Shown one piece after another: positions 10,925 to 22,233 of a DNA stretch of 64,000 nt. The stretch is from Gigantopelta aegis (Eukaryota; Mollusca; Gastropoda; Neomphalida; Peltospiridae). The position numbers were made by a program, and so were the translations under genes. The notes below the pieces were generated by a model. That model was given only the letters and a program-made list of their open reading frames with translations. It was not told the DNA's origin and ran no database searches. Where the stretch lies: NCBI RefSeq assembly GCF_016097555.1, contig NC_054712.1, positions 43,996,187-44,060,186 of the forward strand. Reading direction: 5' to 3'. The number at the start of each line of letters is the position of its first letter. Position 1 is the first letter of the stretch.

Positions 10925-11041
10925 AAAGTTGTGGTGCACTGGCTGGACCGAGAAATAGGCCAAATGGGCCAACTGACGGGAATCGATACCAATCCGATCG
11001 CGCATCAGTCGAGCGCTTTACCGCTGGGCTACGTCCCGCCT
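10925..11041 (-). repeat. S2 SINE head fragment
   Basis: Runs from GTTGTGGTGCACTGGCTGG to the S2 head at the right. It is paralogous to the head part of 1195-1467. Confidence 0.6.
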
Positions 11042-11167
11042 CAGTACTGTACAACTCTGGATGACACAGCAGTTTCACCATGACCTCAATGGTTACATCA
11101 CTTGACACGTTATGTAGGTCTATATACGATACAACGGATGTAAAAACACCTCCATTCAAAACACGCT

Positions 11168-11331
11168 GGCCTCTGCGGTGTAGTGGGTAAGGCTTTGAAC
11201 TTAAGGCTGATAAATACTGGGTTCGCATATCGGTACTGGCTCCCACCAAGATCGACTTTTAACGACCCAATGGGTAGGTGTACCGTCATTGCCCGACGTT
11301 TCTTCAGGGCCGTATCCGGATCAAAATTCTA

Positions 11332-11375
<44 letters not shown>

Positions 11376-11420
11376 CACTTTTTATAAATAAATGTAGCAC
11401 TATAAAAATTAAACCCTGAG
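11168..11420 (+). repeat. S4 SINE head with 41-G run
   Basis: The S4 head starts GGCCTCTGCGGTGTAGTGG, followed by the left part of the G-rich MITE with an uninterrupted run of 41 G at 11332-11372. The matching run in copy 1 is 13 G. Confidence 0.75.
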
Positions 11421-11624
11421 AATGCAATTTTTCATTATTTTTAATGAAGACTTTTTCTTTTCTGTTTTGCTACACCGGACTATAGTAGTGGTGCAGTGGC
11501 ATACGGGGATTACAGCTCAAAAGGGTAAGCAGCTGTTTAAGAATGTCTACAAGTATGTTCTGTAATACTGCTGTTAGTGATTTAGCACATCCATATAGAC
11601 TACTCTCATAATCCAGACTTGATT

Positions 11625-11905
11625 TTTCATTTTTCATTTCAACTTATTTTTTTGCGTATATCCAATTAACGTTCAAGCACGCTGTCCTGGGCACACATCT
11701 CAGCTATCTGATCTGTCTGTTAAGGACAGTTAGTTCGTTGTTAGTGGTTAGAGGTTAGTGAGAAAGAAGAGGGTGTAGTGGTACACCTACCAATTGAGTC
11801 GTTAAAACACGCTATGGGTGGGAGCCGGTACCGGGCTGCGAAGAACCCAGTACCAACCAACCTTATGCGCGATGGCTTAACCACGACACCACCGAGGCCG
11901 GTGTT
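11625..11905 (-). repeat. S4 SINE
   Basis: Tail ATATCCAATTAACGTTCAAG at the left and head GGCCTCGGTGGTGTCGTGG (minus strand) at the right. Paralogue of 2455-2696. Confidence 0.75.
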
Positions 11906-12021
11906 AGTGACTTAACTAAGCACTCTGGAAACCAACTCAACTGGAATCCCCGTTGCCATACCGAATACCTAATTCCTAATTCTATGATGAATCGCTCCTT
12001 TTCCACGAACATTGGATACTA

Positions 12022-13090
12022 AAGTACTGTCGGAAATAAAATGAAAATGATTTTTTTACATATTAAACAGACAAGTAAATATTTTGTAAAAATATATTTA
12101 ATGATAGTCTACCTAATTTAGCATTTACTTGTTTTGGCTCTCATTAATGTACAAGGTGGTGTTTACTTTTGAAATTAAAATAATGATGTCCGTAAACAGG
12201 TGATTTGTGCAGTTTATTGGAACAGACTATAACCAATTTCGGTCAACATGTGTCAATTTCATTTTTGTTACAATATGTGAGGGACTGTTTTTGATGACGG
12301 GTTACCCCTATCCCTCTCCAAAGCAAAATATTTGTAAACATTTATAAATAATTGTTTAGCAAAACTGTGAAGAACCATTCAGAGTTTGTGATCTATTACA
12401 TTGGTATTAAAGGTGCTATCTCAAAGTTGCATAATGACAGCTATTGCAAATCATGTTTTTATTAAATTTTGCTTTAACATTTAAAGACTACACCTTTAAC
12501 TACATGCCCATAAATGATTATAGGAAATAATTTTATATACTAGTAGAAAATACATTTTTATTGAAGAATCTTTATCACAAACAGAAAGAAATGTTTTATT
12601 TAACGACGCACACAACACATTTTATTTACGGTTATACTTTATCACAAACAGATGCTAACATATAACTTCTAATTTTGCACTTTTAAGTGGTTGCACGATT
12701 GTGTAAATTTATAATGTACTTACATGTATATTGAATTTACATGCATATTTACTAAATATGCTAGTCATAATTAATAATTTATGCTGCAATTCAAAATAAT
12801 CAGTTAACTTGCAGTTTTAAATTAAACGTTTGTTTAAGGTAATGAAATTGACACATATCATCAAAATGTGTTATAGTCTGTTCCAATAAAGGTCACAAAT
12901 CTGTTTACTGACATCGTTATTTCAGTTTCAAGAGTAAACACCACCTTGTACATCAACGAGAGCCCAAACAAGTAAATGCTAAATTAGGTAGAGTATCATT
13001 AAATAGCTATTTACAAAATATTTACTTGTCAGTTTAATATGAAAGAAATAATTGACGAAAATAATTTTTATTCTATTTCCGACACTACTA
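12022..13090. mobile_element. Non-autonomous element with ~240-bp inverted termini, TA target
   Basis: The left arm (12022 to about 12265) and right arm (about 12840 to 13090) are inverted copies at high identity, sharing blocks such as CTACCTAATTTAGCATTTAC and GTACAAGGTGGTGTTTACT. The ends are AAGTACTGTCGG and TAGTAGTGTCGG. TA is duplicated (12020-12021 and 13091-13092), and the paralogous site at 2809-2810 has a single TA. There is no transposase-like ORF. It is 1069 bp and contains a 51-bp SINE remnant. The TA target suggests mobilisation by a Tc1/mariner-type enzyme. Confidence 0.8.
12586..12636 (-). repeat. 51-bp truncated SINE with 16-bp TSD
   Basis: Only the tail AAGAAATG...GGTTATA of an S1/S2 SINE is present. 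It is flanked by CTTTATCACAAACAGA at 12570-12585 and 12637-12652. This is a 5'-truncated retrotransposition product. Confidence 0.85.
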
Positions 13091-13103
13091 TAGTTGTTGT
13101 CAA

Positions 13104-13431
13104 GGGGCGAGACGTAGCCCAGTGGTACAGCGCTCGCTCGATGCGCGGTCGGTGTTGGATTGATCCCCGTCGGTGGGCCCATCGGGCTATTTCTCGTTCC
13201 AGCCAGTGCACCATTTACGACTGGTATATCAAAGTCCGTGGTATGTACTATCCTGTCTGTGGGATGGTGCATATAAAAGATCCCTTGCTGCTAATCGAAA
13301 AGAGTAGCCCATCAAGTGGCGACAGTGGATTTCCTCTCTCAATATCTGTGTGGTCCTAAACCATGTCTGACGCCATATAACCGTAAATTCTGTGTGTTGA
13401 GTGCGTCATTAAATAAAAACTTTCTTTTTTG
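13104..13431 (+). repeat. S2 SINE, full length, with 13-bp TSD
   Basis: Head GCGAGACGTAGCCCAGTGG, core, and tail GTGCGTCATTAAATAAAAAC. TAGTTGTTGTCAA lies at 13091-13103 and 13432-13444. The paralogous site near 2809-2822 is empty. Confidence 0.9.
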
Positions 13432-13711
13432 TAGTTGTTGTCAATAATAAACAAACAAAAATAGCCTCACCCATTTCGTATGGGCGTACATATTTACTGT
13501 GGATTTCTTATCATTGTAGAATGACAGAGCATGCCAGCCATGACCTAAGTAACGGGTGGGGACAGGGTCGTATTATCCTTAAGACTGACTAGGCTGAAGC
13601 CTAGGGCCCCACAGCGACTAGGAGCTCATCGATTTGTTTCACGAAAATGTTCCGAAATAAGGTAATCACGGAAACAAATCGTTTGACATGATAAATGACC
13701 GGTGTCGTCTG

Positions 13712-13925
13712 AGATGACATATAGTCTTAGAGAGGAAAGCATTTTAGTTGCAAGGCATCTTTTGTATGCATCATCCGACATACAGGATAGCACATACCAC
13801 GGCCTTTGATAAACCAGTATTGGTATACTAGCTGGAACGACAAATAGCCCAATAATCCCATCGATAGGGATCGATACTACACCGACTGCGCATCGGGCGA
13901 GCACTTTACCACAGAGCTATTTTCG
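13712..13925 (-). repeat. S2 SINE, paralogue of 3088-3304
   Basis: Same truncation and flanks as the copy-1 element. Confidence 0.7.
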
Positions 13926-14039
13926 CCCCGTTAATAGTTAAAGACATTTTGCGACAACTGTTGGCAGCGATTACACACTTGTATAGTAACACTATATTTT
14001 GTGCTTGTATTTTACATTAGTAGGAGATGGGGGGTGCGT

Positions 14040-14270
14040 GGGCAGTATTTAGCTCAGTCGGTTGAGTGCTCGCCTGAGGTGCTTGCCTCGCAGGATCGAA
14101 CCACCTCGGTGGATCCATTCAACAGATTCGTTTTTTCTCTCGTTCCAACCAGTGCGCGGCAACTGGTCAAAGGTATGTGCTTTCCTGTCTGTGGGAAAGT
14201 GCATATAAAAGATTCTTTGCTGTATCAGGAAACATTTAGCGGGTTTCATTTGATGACTACGAGTCATAAT
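14040..14270 (+). repeat. S3 SINE with intact head, tail deleted
   Basis: The head TAGCTCAGTCGGTTGAGTG and AGGATCGAACC are the clearest S3 A- and B-box-like sequences in the window. The 3' end is cut at about 14280 compared with 3425-3730. Confidence 0.75.
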
Positions 14271-14280
14271 TACCAGATGT

Positions 14281-14450
14281 AATTCGAAATCCTAAAGTCA
14301 TTGATGACGAAGCAAAACAGATGAGGCTCTGGTTGATAAACGGTCACATGGACCTCAGAGAAAGCCGTGACAGATGTTAGTTTAATTGAGGTGGATAGCC
14401 CTTTTTTACTCCGACCACACTGGTACGTTTCTGGCACGTAGTTGGGTTTG
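14281..14450 (+). promoter_or_regulatory. Relic UGT upstream module, plus strand, 5' half deleted
   Basis: Paralogue of 3762-4010, starting at AATTCGAAATCCTAAAGTC. The donor position again reads GGTACGTTT, so the change predates the block duplication. No gene it could serve is seen. Confidence 0.4.
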
Positions 14451-14829
14451 TATACATGTAATGGAATGGTTAACTGTTGATTCTTTAAACATAACACACA
14501 TGCGATGTCCCTATATTTAAGACACCGTTTAAGTATTTCACAAATGCATACTATATTGAACAATAATATTTCATAGCCGTCTGAAGACACCAACAAATTG
14601 AGAGATCGGTTGTGTAATATTTTAAAACAATATTTATAAACGTAAAGTGTCCATTGGCACGATTCGAACCTACTACACTGATTCGCATGACATATGGCAG
14701 CACGCGACCTTAACCATTCGGCGAACTAGATGGGGGAACAATGCATAGTCTTCATATTTGGAGGCCGGTGCCGGTGGGGACATACCTTGTATAACAACTG
14801 GTACAAATTTGTTATTAAAAAAAGAGTAA

Positions 14830-15213
14830 AGTTTGTTTTATTTAACGACGCCACTAGAGCACATTGATTTTTTTATCTTATCATCGGCTATTGGACGTCA
14901 AACATATGGTCATTCTGACATTGTTTTTTTAGAGGAGACCCGCTGTCGCCACATAGGCTACTCTTTTACAGCAAGGGATCTTTTATTTGAGCTTCCCGTA
15001 GGCAGGATAGCACAAACCATGGCCTTTGTTGAACCAGTTATGGATCACTAGTTGGTGCAAGTGGTTTACACCTATCCATTGAGTCTTGCGGAGCACTCAC
15101 TTGGGGTTTGGAGTCGGTATTTGGATTAAAAATCCCATGCCTCGACTGGGATCCGAACCCAATACCTATCAGCCTGTAGACCTATGGCCTAACCACGACG
15201 CCACCGAGGCTGG
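14830..15213 (-). repeat. S1 SINE variant, paralogue of 4415-4808
   Basis: Head at the right and CCACTAGAGCACATTGATTT tail at the left. Confidence 0.75.
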
Positions 15214-15577
15214 CAAATTTGTTAAGTTCATTGCCTCAGCTATTTAGTTTTTCCTTAAAAAACAAAACAAAAACAACAAAAAACTAAACAAAACAACAAC
15301 ACCACCACCATTTAGATTTAATATCCATATATGCTCATATAGCGGGAACATATAGCGGGTTTCTTCTCTAAGACTATATGTCGAAATTACCGAATGTTTG
15401 ATATCCAATGTCATCTAGTGCAGTCGTTAAACAACATAAACTTTAAACGTTTCGAAGCATTTTAATTACGGTTATCTGGTCTCAACGGAACTGTCATCAT
15501 ATTTTCAAAATTTCACTGTGGCTCTACCTTGTGCAGATACACGATTTTCAAAAAGCTAATTATTCCATCGTTGAGAT
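15214..15577. other. UGT-B 3' flank and SINE tail fragment
   Basis: A-rich spacer, then a SINE 3' tail fragment at 15353-15445 (GTCGTTAAACAACATAAAC). The conserved UGT 3' flank follows (CTACCTTGTGCAGATACACG at about 15531). Confidence 0.55.
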
Positions 15578-17093
15578 TCAGTTAGATTTTTTGTCAGACG
15601 ACACCGACTCAGAAGCCTTGTTACAGAAGATGCATTTAAACAGTGCCACCACGCCATAGATTAGCAGAGACAGGAAACTGAAAATCACAAACCAGAGTTC
15701 ACCCAGTGTGTACTGAAAATAGTTCAGTCTGTTGGTGGGCGGTTTAAGATGTTTGTCCCCATATTTGACCACGTGCTCTATGGCGCTCGCTCCTCTCTCC
15801 GCCCCTGTTTCCGGTCTGTCCCTGAAGAGCTGAGACATCCGTCGCATATTGGAATAAATGGATGAGTCGTTCAACACAGATTTTAAGGTTTGAACCATTT
15901 CCTCTGTAGTGGACGTTAGAATGTCCATAGTTGTCCCGATTCTGTGATGTTTGGCTTTAATTGCCGTTTGAAAGGCGTCGGCGTTCAAAGGTGTGCATAT
16001 GATGGGAACAGAATGGTATAAGGATTCGAAAAATCCATTTTTACCACAGTGAGACACAAACAGTCGAATGTTTGGATGTGCAAGCACGTCGTTTTGTGGC
16101 AACCAGTCTAGAATCTTCACATTGCCCTCTTGCGAGTTTCTGTTTGATTTTAAAATAACGTCATATGGAAGTTGATTCAGAGCAAAGACTAATCGTTTGA
16201 TGGGCTCCGCAGATTCAAGTTTCAGTATACTTCCAAACGACACCAGAATCACACCAGTCTTCGAGTTGTCTAGGTAGGTCTTCAGGTCCTTTGGTAAAGA
16301 TGATGGGAGACGTGCTGTCAACCCACCTACCTGGACGAAGTTGGGGAAGGTAGCTTTCGGGTAATCAGCAATGTAATCAGAATTCTCGAGATACAACGAC
16401 GATGCTCGCATCAGCGTCTCCGTGACAACGTCCGTGAAAGGTTCGCCATATTTAGAAACATCAAACGGACGTTTAAATATATTTATGAAGTAGGTTAGTA
16501 TAATGTGGTGTAAGCTGTTAAGTTTTCTCTGTAAAGCCGTCATTTCATTGGTGTAAGAGCCAATTGGATGTGGGTAGGTGTACGGCTGAAACACCTCTCC
16601 ACTGTCAAAACCAAGAAAACCACTTGCAACAGACACAGTGGGAACGTCTAAGTAGAACGCAAGAAGGTAGTAGCACTGGCCGAATGGGACGCCCTCCGTC
16701 ATTACAATGTCATACCCGGTCTGTTTTAGCAGGTCTAGTTGATTTCGGTTCAACAGCTGGCTATCACAGAGACGGTGGATGGCCTCGAATATGTCCAGAA
16801 GCACCCTAGCGATATGTTTCTCCCTCGTGATTGCATTCCTCTCCATGAGTCTCATTGCTGATTGATAAACTCCTTTGTTGTTCTCACTGACATCATAGGT
16901 TACAAGTTGTATCTTCGAATTCTCAAAACAGTATCTTGTGTCGAAGAAATTTGGAACATACGCTGACACGCTGTGACCTCTCTTGACCAGTTCGTTGCCA
17001 ATGGCAGCCATTTCCAGACAGTGACTTGTCATCGGTGAACATTTTGGCAGTTAGCGTCATCTGGATAACTGCGAATAGTATCAAAATCTGCAT
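15578..17093 (-). pseudogene. UGT-B: UDP-glycosyltransferase with frameshift after the signal peptide
   Basis: The same GT1 protein as UGT-A, with the acceptor TTTCAG 14 nt before an ATG at 17093-17091. Residues 1-17 are a normal signal peptide. A net loss of 11 bases around 17032-17046 (compared with UGT-C and UGT-F) then shifts the frame. From the internal Met at 17032 the frame is open for 484 codons with H, VMTEG, WLPQNDVLAH, the signature with NADA, the helix and a KKSN tail, and no further damage is seen. Translation from that Met would lack the signal peptide, so the product could not enter the ER normally. It is a young pseudogene, a cytosolic variant, or an assembly error. No convincing first-exon module lies to its right; only a weak trace near 17610-17660. 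Confidence 0.85.
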
Positions 17094-17204
17094 TTTGTTT
17101 GATGCTGAAATAGGAAGAGGCAATGTATTAATTTTAATGTTCTTACCTTTCGATCAGTAAGGTTCAAGTACGGTGTCGTAGGCATTCAATTCAATACATT
17201 TTCT

Positions 17205-17394
17205 CCGAGACGTAGCCCCGTGGTAAAATGCTGGTCTAATGCAAGATCGCTTTTGGATCGATTCTCGTCGGTGGGCCCATTTGGACTATTTCTCATTCTA
17301 GCCCCAGCGCCACGACTGATATATAAAATGTCATGGTATGTGCTATCCAATCATATCCGTGTATATATAGTGCGTGCGTGCGTGCCTGCGTGTG

Positions 17395-17440
<46 letters not shown>

Positions 17441-17560
17441 AACATGTTATATGTCTCTATTTTGTTTTTCTTGTATGTTTACCTACCTGCTTTGCTGAAT
17501 TCTTCTTATTTTCTTATATAAACTAGTGATGTCGTTAAACAAAACACACTTTAACTTTAT
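17205..17560 (+). repeat. S2 SINE, degenerate, split by a GT microsatellite
   Basis: Head GAGACGTAGCCCCGTGGTAA at 17207. The core breaks off near 17360. GT repeats occupy about 17390-17437. The tail GATGTCGTTAAACAAAAC is at 17530. Confidence 0.65.
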
Positions 17561-18795
17561 ATACGTTAATAGCAACCACTGCTTACTTTGAAAATGACTC
17601 GACCGATTGTCAGACAAAACAACCTCATCTGTTTTGTTTAGTCATGTGATGACATCGATAGGTAAAAATGTTCCGGATCGCTAGTATCATTCTCACATTA
17701 CACCCTTCATAAGACCATGCACCAATGCACGGAGTGGTCTAGAAGAGTATTTGTTACGCGAAGGTTAGCCTAAATCACACAAAGCCAGCTTTGTTCAATT
17801 TCATAGGCACTGAGACAATGTATCAAACACCCTCTGGTGTTTATAGTCTGGGCTATTAACATGTACATTAGTAAGCAGGCAAAATAACGTACAAATCGGC
17901 TACTGGGAATGAATGAATGAATGAATGTTTAACGACACCCCAGCACGAAAAATACATCGGCTATTGTGTGTCAAACTATGGTAAATGGAACAAACATTTG
18001 CGGCAACTGGGTGTCACAAAAGGAAAGTATATGAAAATATTACAGGCGAAATAAGATAATATGTTTCCCTTACTTAGCCGTGGAGCTATTTGGAAAATCA
18101 GTCATTAATTTTAATTTTGTTCCGTACTTATATCCAATTACGGTTCAAGCACGCTGCCTGGGCACACATCTTAATTAATTAATTATTTACTCATTGAATG
18201 AATTAATGATTGAATGAATGAATGAACGAATAGATAAAAGAATGAATAAATAAAATAAATAACATAAATGAATAAATACAATATATGTATATTGGCCGGT
18301 ATCGACTTTGACAAAGACATTTAATCACGAAGCGAAGCGGTGGATGCCGAAATGCCCACCATCATCTCTGGTTTTTGGAAATCGCCTCACACGACTTTCT
18401 ATATGATAACGGTGTCCCGTTGTCGTTAAATATCTCAATAACAAATAGTGAACCTCTGTTTATACCCACCATGATTGCGGGCCGAAATAGCTGTCATTTA
18501 TTAAGCTCATTTCAGTTGATGGGGACTTATTAGCGCTTCCTTATAAGACATTCACTTTCCAGTGACAGAGTAATTGCTCGTAGTTCGAGAAGTCGCTGAG
18601 CCCGTCATGTTCCCAATATGGAGGCACGAAACAGGAAGTGAGGACATTTTGACATGTATGTATTTGGTTTTGAGGATTATTCCATATATCTCCGAAAAAC
18701 AGAATATCAGTGAATGTGAAAACAACAACAATAATAATAATAATGATAATAATTTCACAAATAGGAATACCGCACAACCAGAGGGAAAGTCCATG
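17561..18795. other. Divergent intergenic region between UGT-B and UGT-C, no gene seen
   Basis: It holds an S6 fragment at about 17903-17985 (GAATGAATGTTTAACGACACC), an S4 tail fragment at about 18120-18175 and AATG/AATA-rich tracts near 18180-18280. The rest is unassigned. Confidence 0.5.
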
Positions 18796-18798
18796 ATT

Positions 18799-18799
<1 letters not shown>

Positions 18800-18896
<97 letters not shown>

Positions 18897-18913
18897 GACA
18901 GGGAGAGGGAGAC

Positions 18914-18999
<86 letters not shown>

Positions 19000-19027
19000 A
19001 GAGAGAGACAGGGAGAGGGAGAGAGAC

Positions 19028-19084
<57 letters not shown>

Positions 19085-19121
19085 GAGAGAGACAGACAGA
19101 GAGAGACAGGGAGAGGGAGAC

Positions 19122-19188
<67 letters not shown>

Positions 19189-19190
19189 AG
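18800..19190. repeat. Long GA microsatellite with GACA/GGGA interruptions
   Basis: About 390 bases of GA repeats. The long open frames here in both directions are low-complexity artefacts. Confidence 0.95.
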
Positions 19191-19249
19191 GAGGGATGAG
19201 CCAGAGACAATCACATAGACAGACAAAACATTAACAGTTGAAGCTTGTA

Positions 19250-19605
19250 TTGTTCAATGACTCCCACTGGAGCACATTGATTTATTAATCGTTGACTATT
19301 TGGTAATTTGTAATCACAGTCTTACAGGAAACCCGTTACTTTTTCCCATTAACAGCAAGGGATATTTTATATCAACTTTCTCACAGACAGGGCAGCACAT
19401 TCAACGGCTTTTAAAATACCAGTCTGTGACACTGATTGGACGGGGTAGGGGAAACAGTCAGAAAATGGATCCACTAAGGTGGTTTAATCCAATGACTCAA
19501 GCACCTCCGACGAACGTCCCTTCGTCTGAGCTAGATCCCGCCCCAACACTGAACATAGTAATAAGTCAATGTGCTCTGGTGGTGTCGTTAAACAAAACAA
19601 TTTTT
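19250..19605 (-). repeat. S3-type SINE, degenerate, plus a stray tail
   Basis: The minus-strand copy spans about 19250-19545. A plus-strand tail GGTGGTGTCGTTAAACAAAAC follows at 19577-19600. Confidence 0.55.
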
Positions 19606-19692
19606 TTCTTGATGTACAAACTCGACGACATTGAATGAATCGTCGACTGAGTTAATACGTAGGTCAGAGAGGTGCCAGTACCCCCACCACCG

Positions 19693-20088
19693 GAAAGAAA
19701 GAAAGAAAGAAATGTTTTATTTAACGACGCACTCAACACATTTTATTTACGGTTATATGGCGTCAGACATATGGTTAAGGACCAGACAGATTTTGAGAGG
19801 AAACCCGTTGTCGCCACTACATGGGCTACTCTTTCCGATTAGCAGCAAGGGATCTTTTATTTGCGCTTCCCACACGCAGGATAGCACAAACCATGGCCTT
19901 TGTTGAACCAGTTATGGATCACTGGTCGGTGCAAGTGGCTTACACCTACCCATTGAGCCTTACGGAGCACTCACTCAGGGTTTGGAGTCGGTATCTGGAT
20001 TAAAAATCCCATGCCTCGACTGGGATCCGAACCCAGTACCTACCAGCCTGTAGACCGATGGCCTAACCACGACGCCACCGACGCCGGT
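19693..20088 (-). repeat. S1 SINE, full length
   Basis: Left AAAGAAAG tail, core, and right S1 head. Flanks share only a weak CACCGGA repeat. Confidence 0.85.
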
Positions 20089-20112
20089 CCCAGCACCGGA
20101 TTCTAGTTCCTC

Positions 20113-20530
20113 TAAACGGGGTGGGACGTAGCCAGTGATAAAGCGCTCGCCCGATGAGCGGTCGGTCTAGGATCGATCCCCGTCGGTAGACCCATCAGGC
20201 TACTTCTTGTTCCAGCCAGTGCACCACGACTGTTATATCAAAGGTCGTGGTATGTGCCATCGTGTCTGTGAGATGTTGCATATAAAAGAACCCTTTCTGC
20301 TAATGCAAAAATCTGTCCTGGGCGGAGGAACCGGACAAGGATGACACATGCGCCCATGACAGGCGTGCGCTACAACAGCTTGCTCACACTCTGACCTGAC
20401 CTGGATACAAAAATATAGCGGGTTTCCTTTCTAAGAAAATATGTCAAAATTACCAAATGTTTGACATTCAATAGTTGATGATTAATAAATCAGTGTGCTC
20501 TAATGATGTCGTTAAAGAAAACAAATCGTT
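20113..20530 (+). repeat. S2 SINE with 12-bp TSD and internal insertion
   Basis: TTCTAGTTCCTC lies at 20101-20112 and 20531-20542. The core is interrupted by about 90 unrelated bases at 20314-20405. Confidence 0.85.
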
Positions 20531-20849
20531 TTCTAGTTCCTCAAATAAACAAGTAGTTAAATAAGGGTCAAATGGCAAACTGTATCTGGCAGTCTCGGGT
20601 CTGTGAATTAGAGATTAAATATCAATGTGAAATACACAGCATACAAACCCACCATGATAATGAGATTAAAAAAAAATCATTTCTATACAGACTTGCTGTC
20701 TAAGATACTTCACATGACAACGCTAACAAAAAAAGGCGTATTAAAACAGTTTTTGATAGTGGTTCACTGTAAACGAACGTGTTTCTCAGGTTACAGTTTA
20801 AAACCCACTCACGTTTGTCCCTTTTATTAGAGTGATGAGAAGTAGGGTG

Positions 20850-20972
<123 letters not shown>

Positions 20973-21261
20973 TATAGGTTCCATATTGTGATTATTTCAA
21001 ATCGAATTATATGTAATATGAGTATATGTGTACACGTGCGTGTGTTAATAAGAGTAAACGAATTGTTCAATGAATTAATGAATGAAACGAATCAACAAAT
21101 GAATGAATGGACGAATGGATAGGAATCACATTTGGGTGAGAGAAAGAAAAAAAGAGACACGGGAGAGAGATGGGGGGGGGGGGGGGGGTGAGGCAGTGGA
21201 CAGATAAAGATAAAGAGTGAAGGGTGAAAGATAACGGGAGAGAGGTATACAGAGAGAAGAG

Positions 21262-21300
<39 letters not shown>

Positions 21301-21500
21301 NNNNNNNNNNNNNNNNNNNNNNNNNNNNNNNNNNNNNNNNNNNNNNNNNNNNNNNNNNNNNNNNNNNNNNNNNNNNNNNNNNNNNNNNNNNNNNNNNNNN
21401 NNNNNNNNNNNNNNNNNNNNNNNNNNNNNNNNNNNNNNNNNNNNNNNNNNNNNNNNNNNNNNNNNNNNNNNNNNNNNNNNNNNNNNNNNNNNNNNNNNNN
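21301..21500. other. Assembly gap (200 N)
   Basis: The gap follows a GA tract (21266-21300). The round length suggests a placeholder rather than a measured size. Confidence 0.98.
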
Positions 21501-21842
21501 TGTTCATTACGTCATTAAAAAATCAATGGTAGTACCTAACAGGAAGTAATACACATTTAATCAGCTGAGAGTACGGCCATGACGTCACGATACAGACATA
21601 AAATGCAGTAGGCCTACATATTACAATAATTTCATTTTATAATTGCTGTTTTGTAATAGGCGTCTGGATTGGTTAACATTCTTTTTTATGAACGTGAAAA
21701 CTGCACTTTTTCGGTACACAAATAAAAACGACATGCTATTACCGGAACTACTTTTTATCAATTACGTCAGCAACGGAATCACATCGTTTCTATTTTTATC
21801 CCAATATCGTCTGCACTGTGAGTGATAGTGATAATTCAGGCT

Positions 21843-22233
21843 TTAAAGGGACATTCCTGAGTTTGCTGCATTGTAAGATGTTTCTGACTAATAAAATATT
21901 TCTACGATTAAACTTACATATTAAACATATTTTCTTGTTTAGAATATCAGTGTCTGTATATTCAATGTGTTTCTGGTCGTCTTAATATTTGTAAGAAGCC
22001 CAAATTGGATTTTGTCTTCAAATAATTTTGTACATACGAAAAAATTAGAGTTTAGGAAATATGTTGAAATTTAACCTAGTACAAACATTAGAACGATCAG
22101 AAACACGTTTAGTATACAGCCACTAATATTTCATGCAGACACATATATTTGATATGTAATTACAATCGTTAAAAAGGCTCTGTTAGTCGATGACATATTA
22201 AAAGTTACAGCAAACTCAGAAATGTTCCTTTAA
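21843..22233. mobile_element. TTAA-type palindromic MITE, family R, full length
   Basis: TTAAAGGGACATTCCTGAG at the left is inverted at the right as CTCAGAAATGTTCCTTTAA. It is bounded by TTAA on both sides. The halves are inverted, diverged copies with no ORF. The TTAA target points to piggyBac-like mobilisation. Confidence 0.75.

Larger units (their letters stand above)
10740..15570. repeat. Copy 2 of the ~5-kb direct segmental duplication
   Basis: Same order and orientation as 1-5149. It begins with the UGT-A upstream module and ends at the 3' flank of UGT-B. It contains two insertions missing from copy 1 (12022-13090 and 13104-13431). It lacks the S1 SINE of copy 1, and lost about 160 bases around 14280. 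Confidence 0.75.

Noticed and set aside
14045-14110. Genuine tRNA gene
   Set aside because: A- and B-box-like sequences are present, but the acceptor stem does not close and the sequence continues into a SINE core. The same applies to the other heads.
17388-17440. CRISPR-like or satellite array
   Set aside because: Simple GT microsatellite. The repeat arrays in this eukaryotic window lack spacer structure.
18552-19234. Open frames of 145-224 codons made of RERERE or SLSLSL
   Set aside because: They translate the GA microsatellite in all frames and are not genes. The same holds for 20832-21122 and the frames across the N gap.
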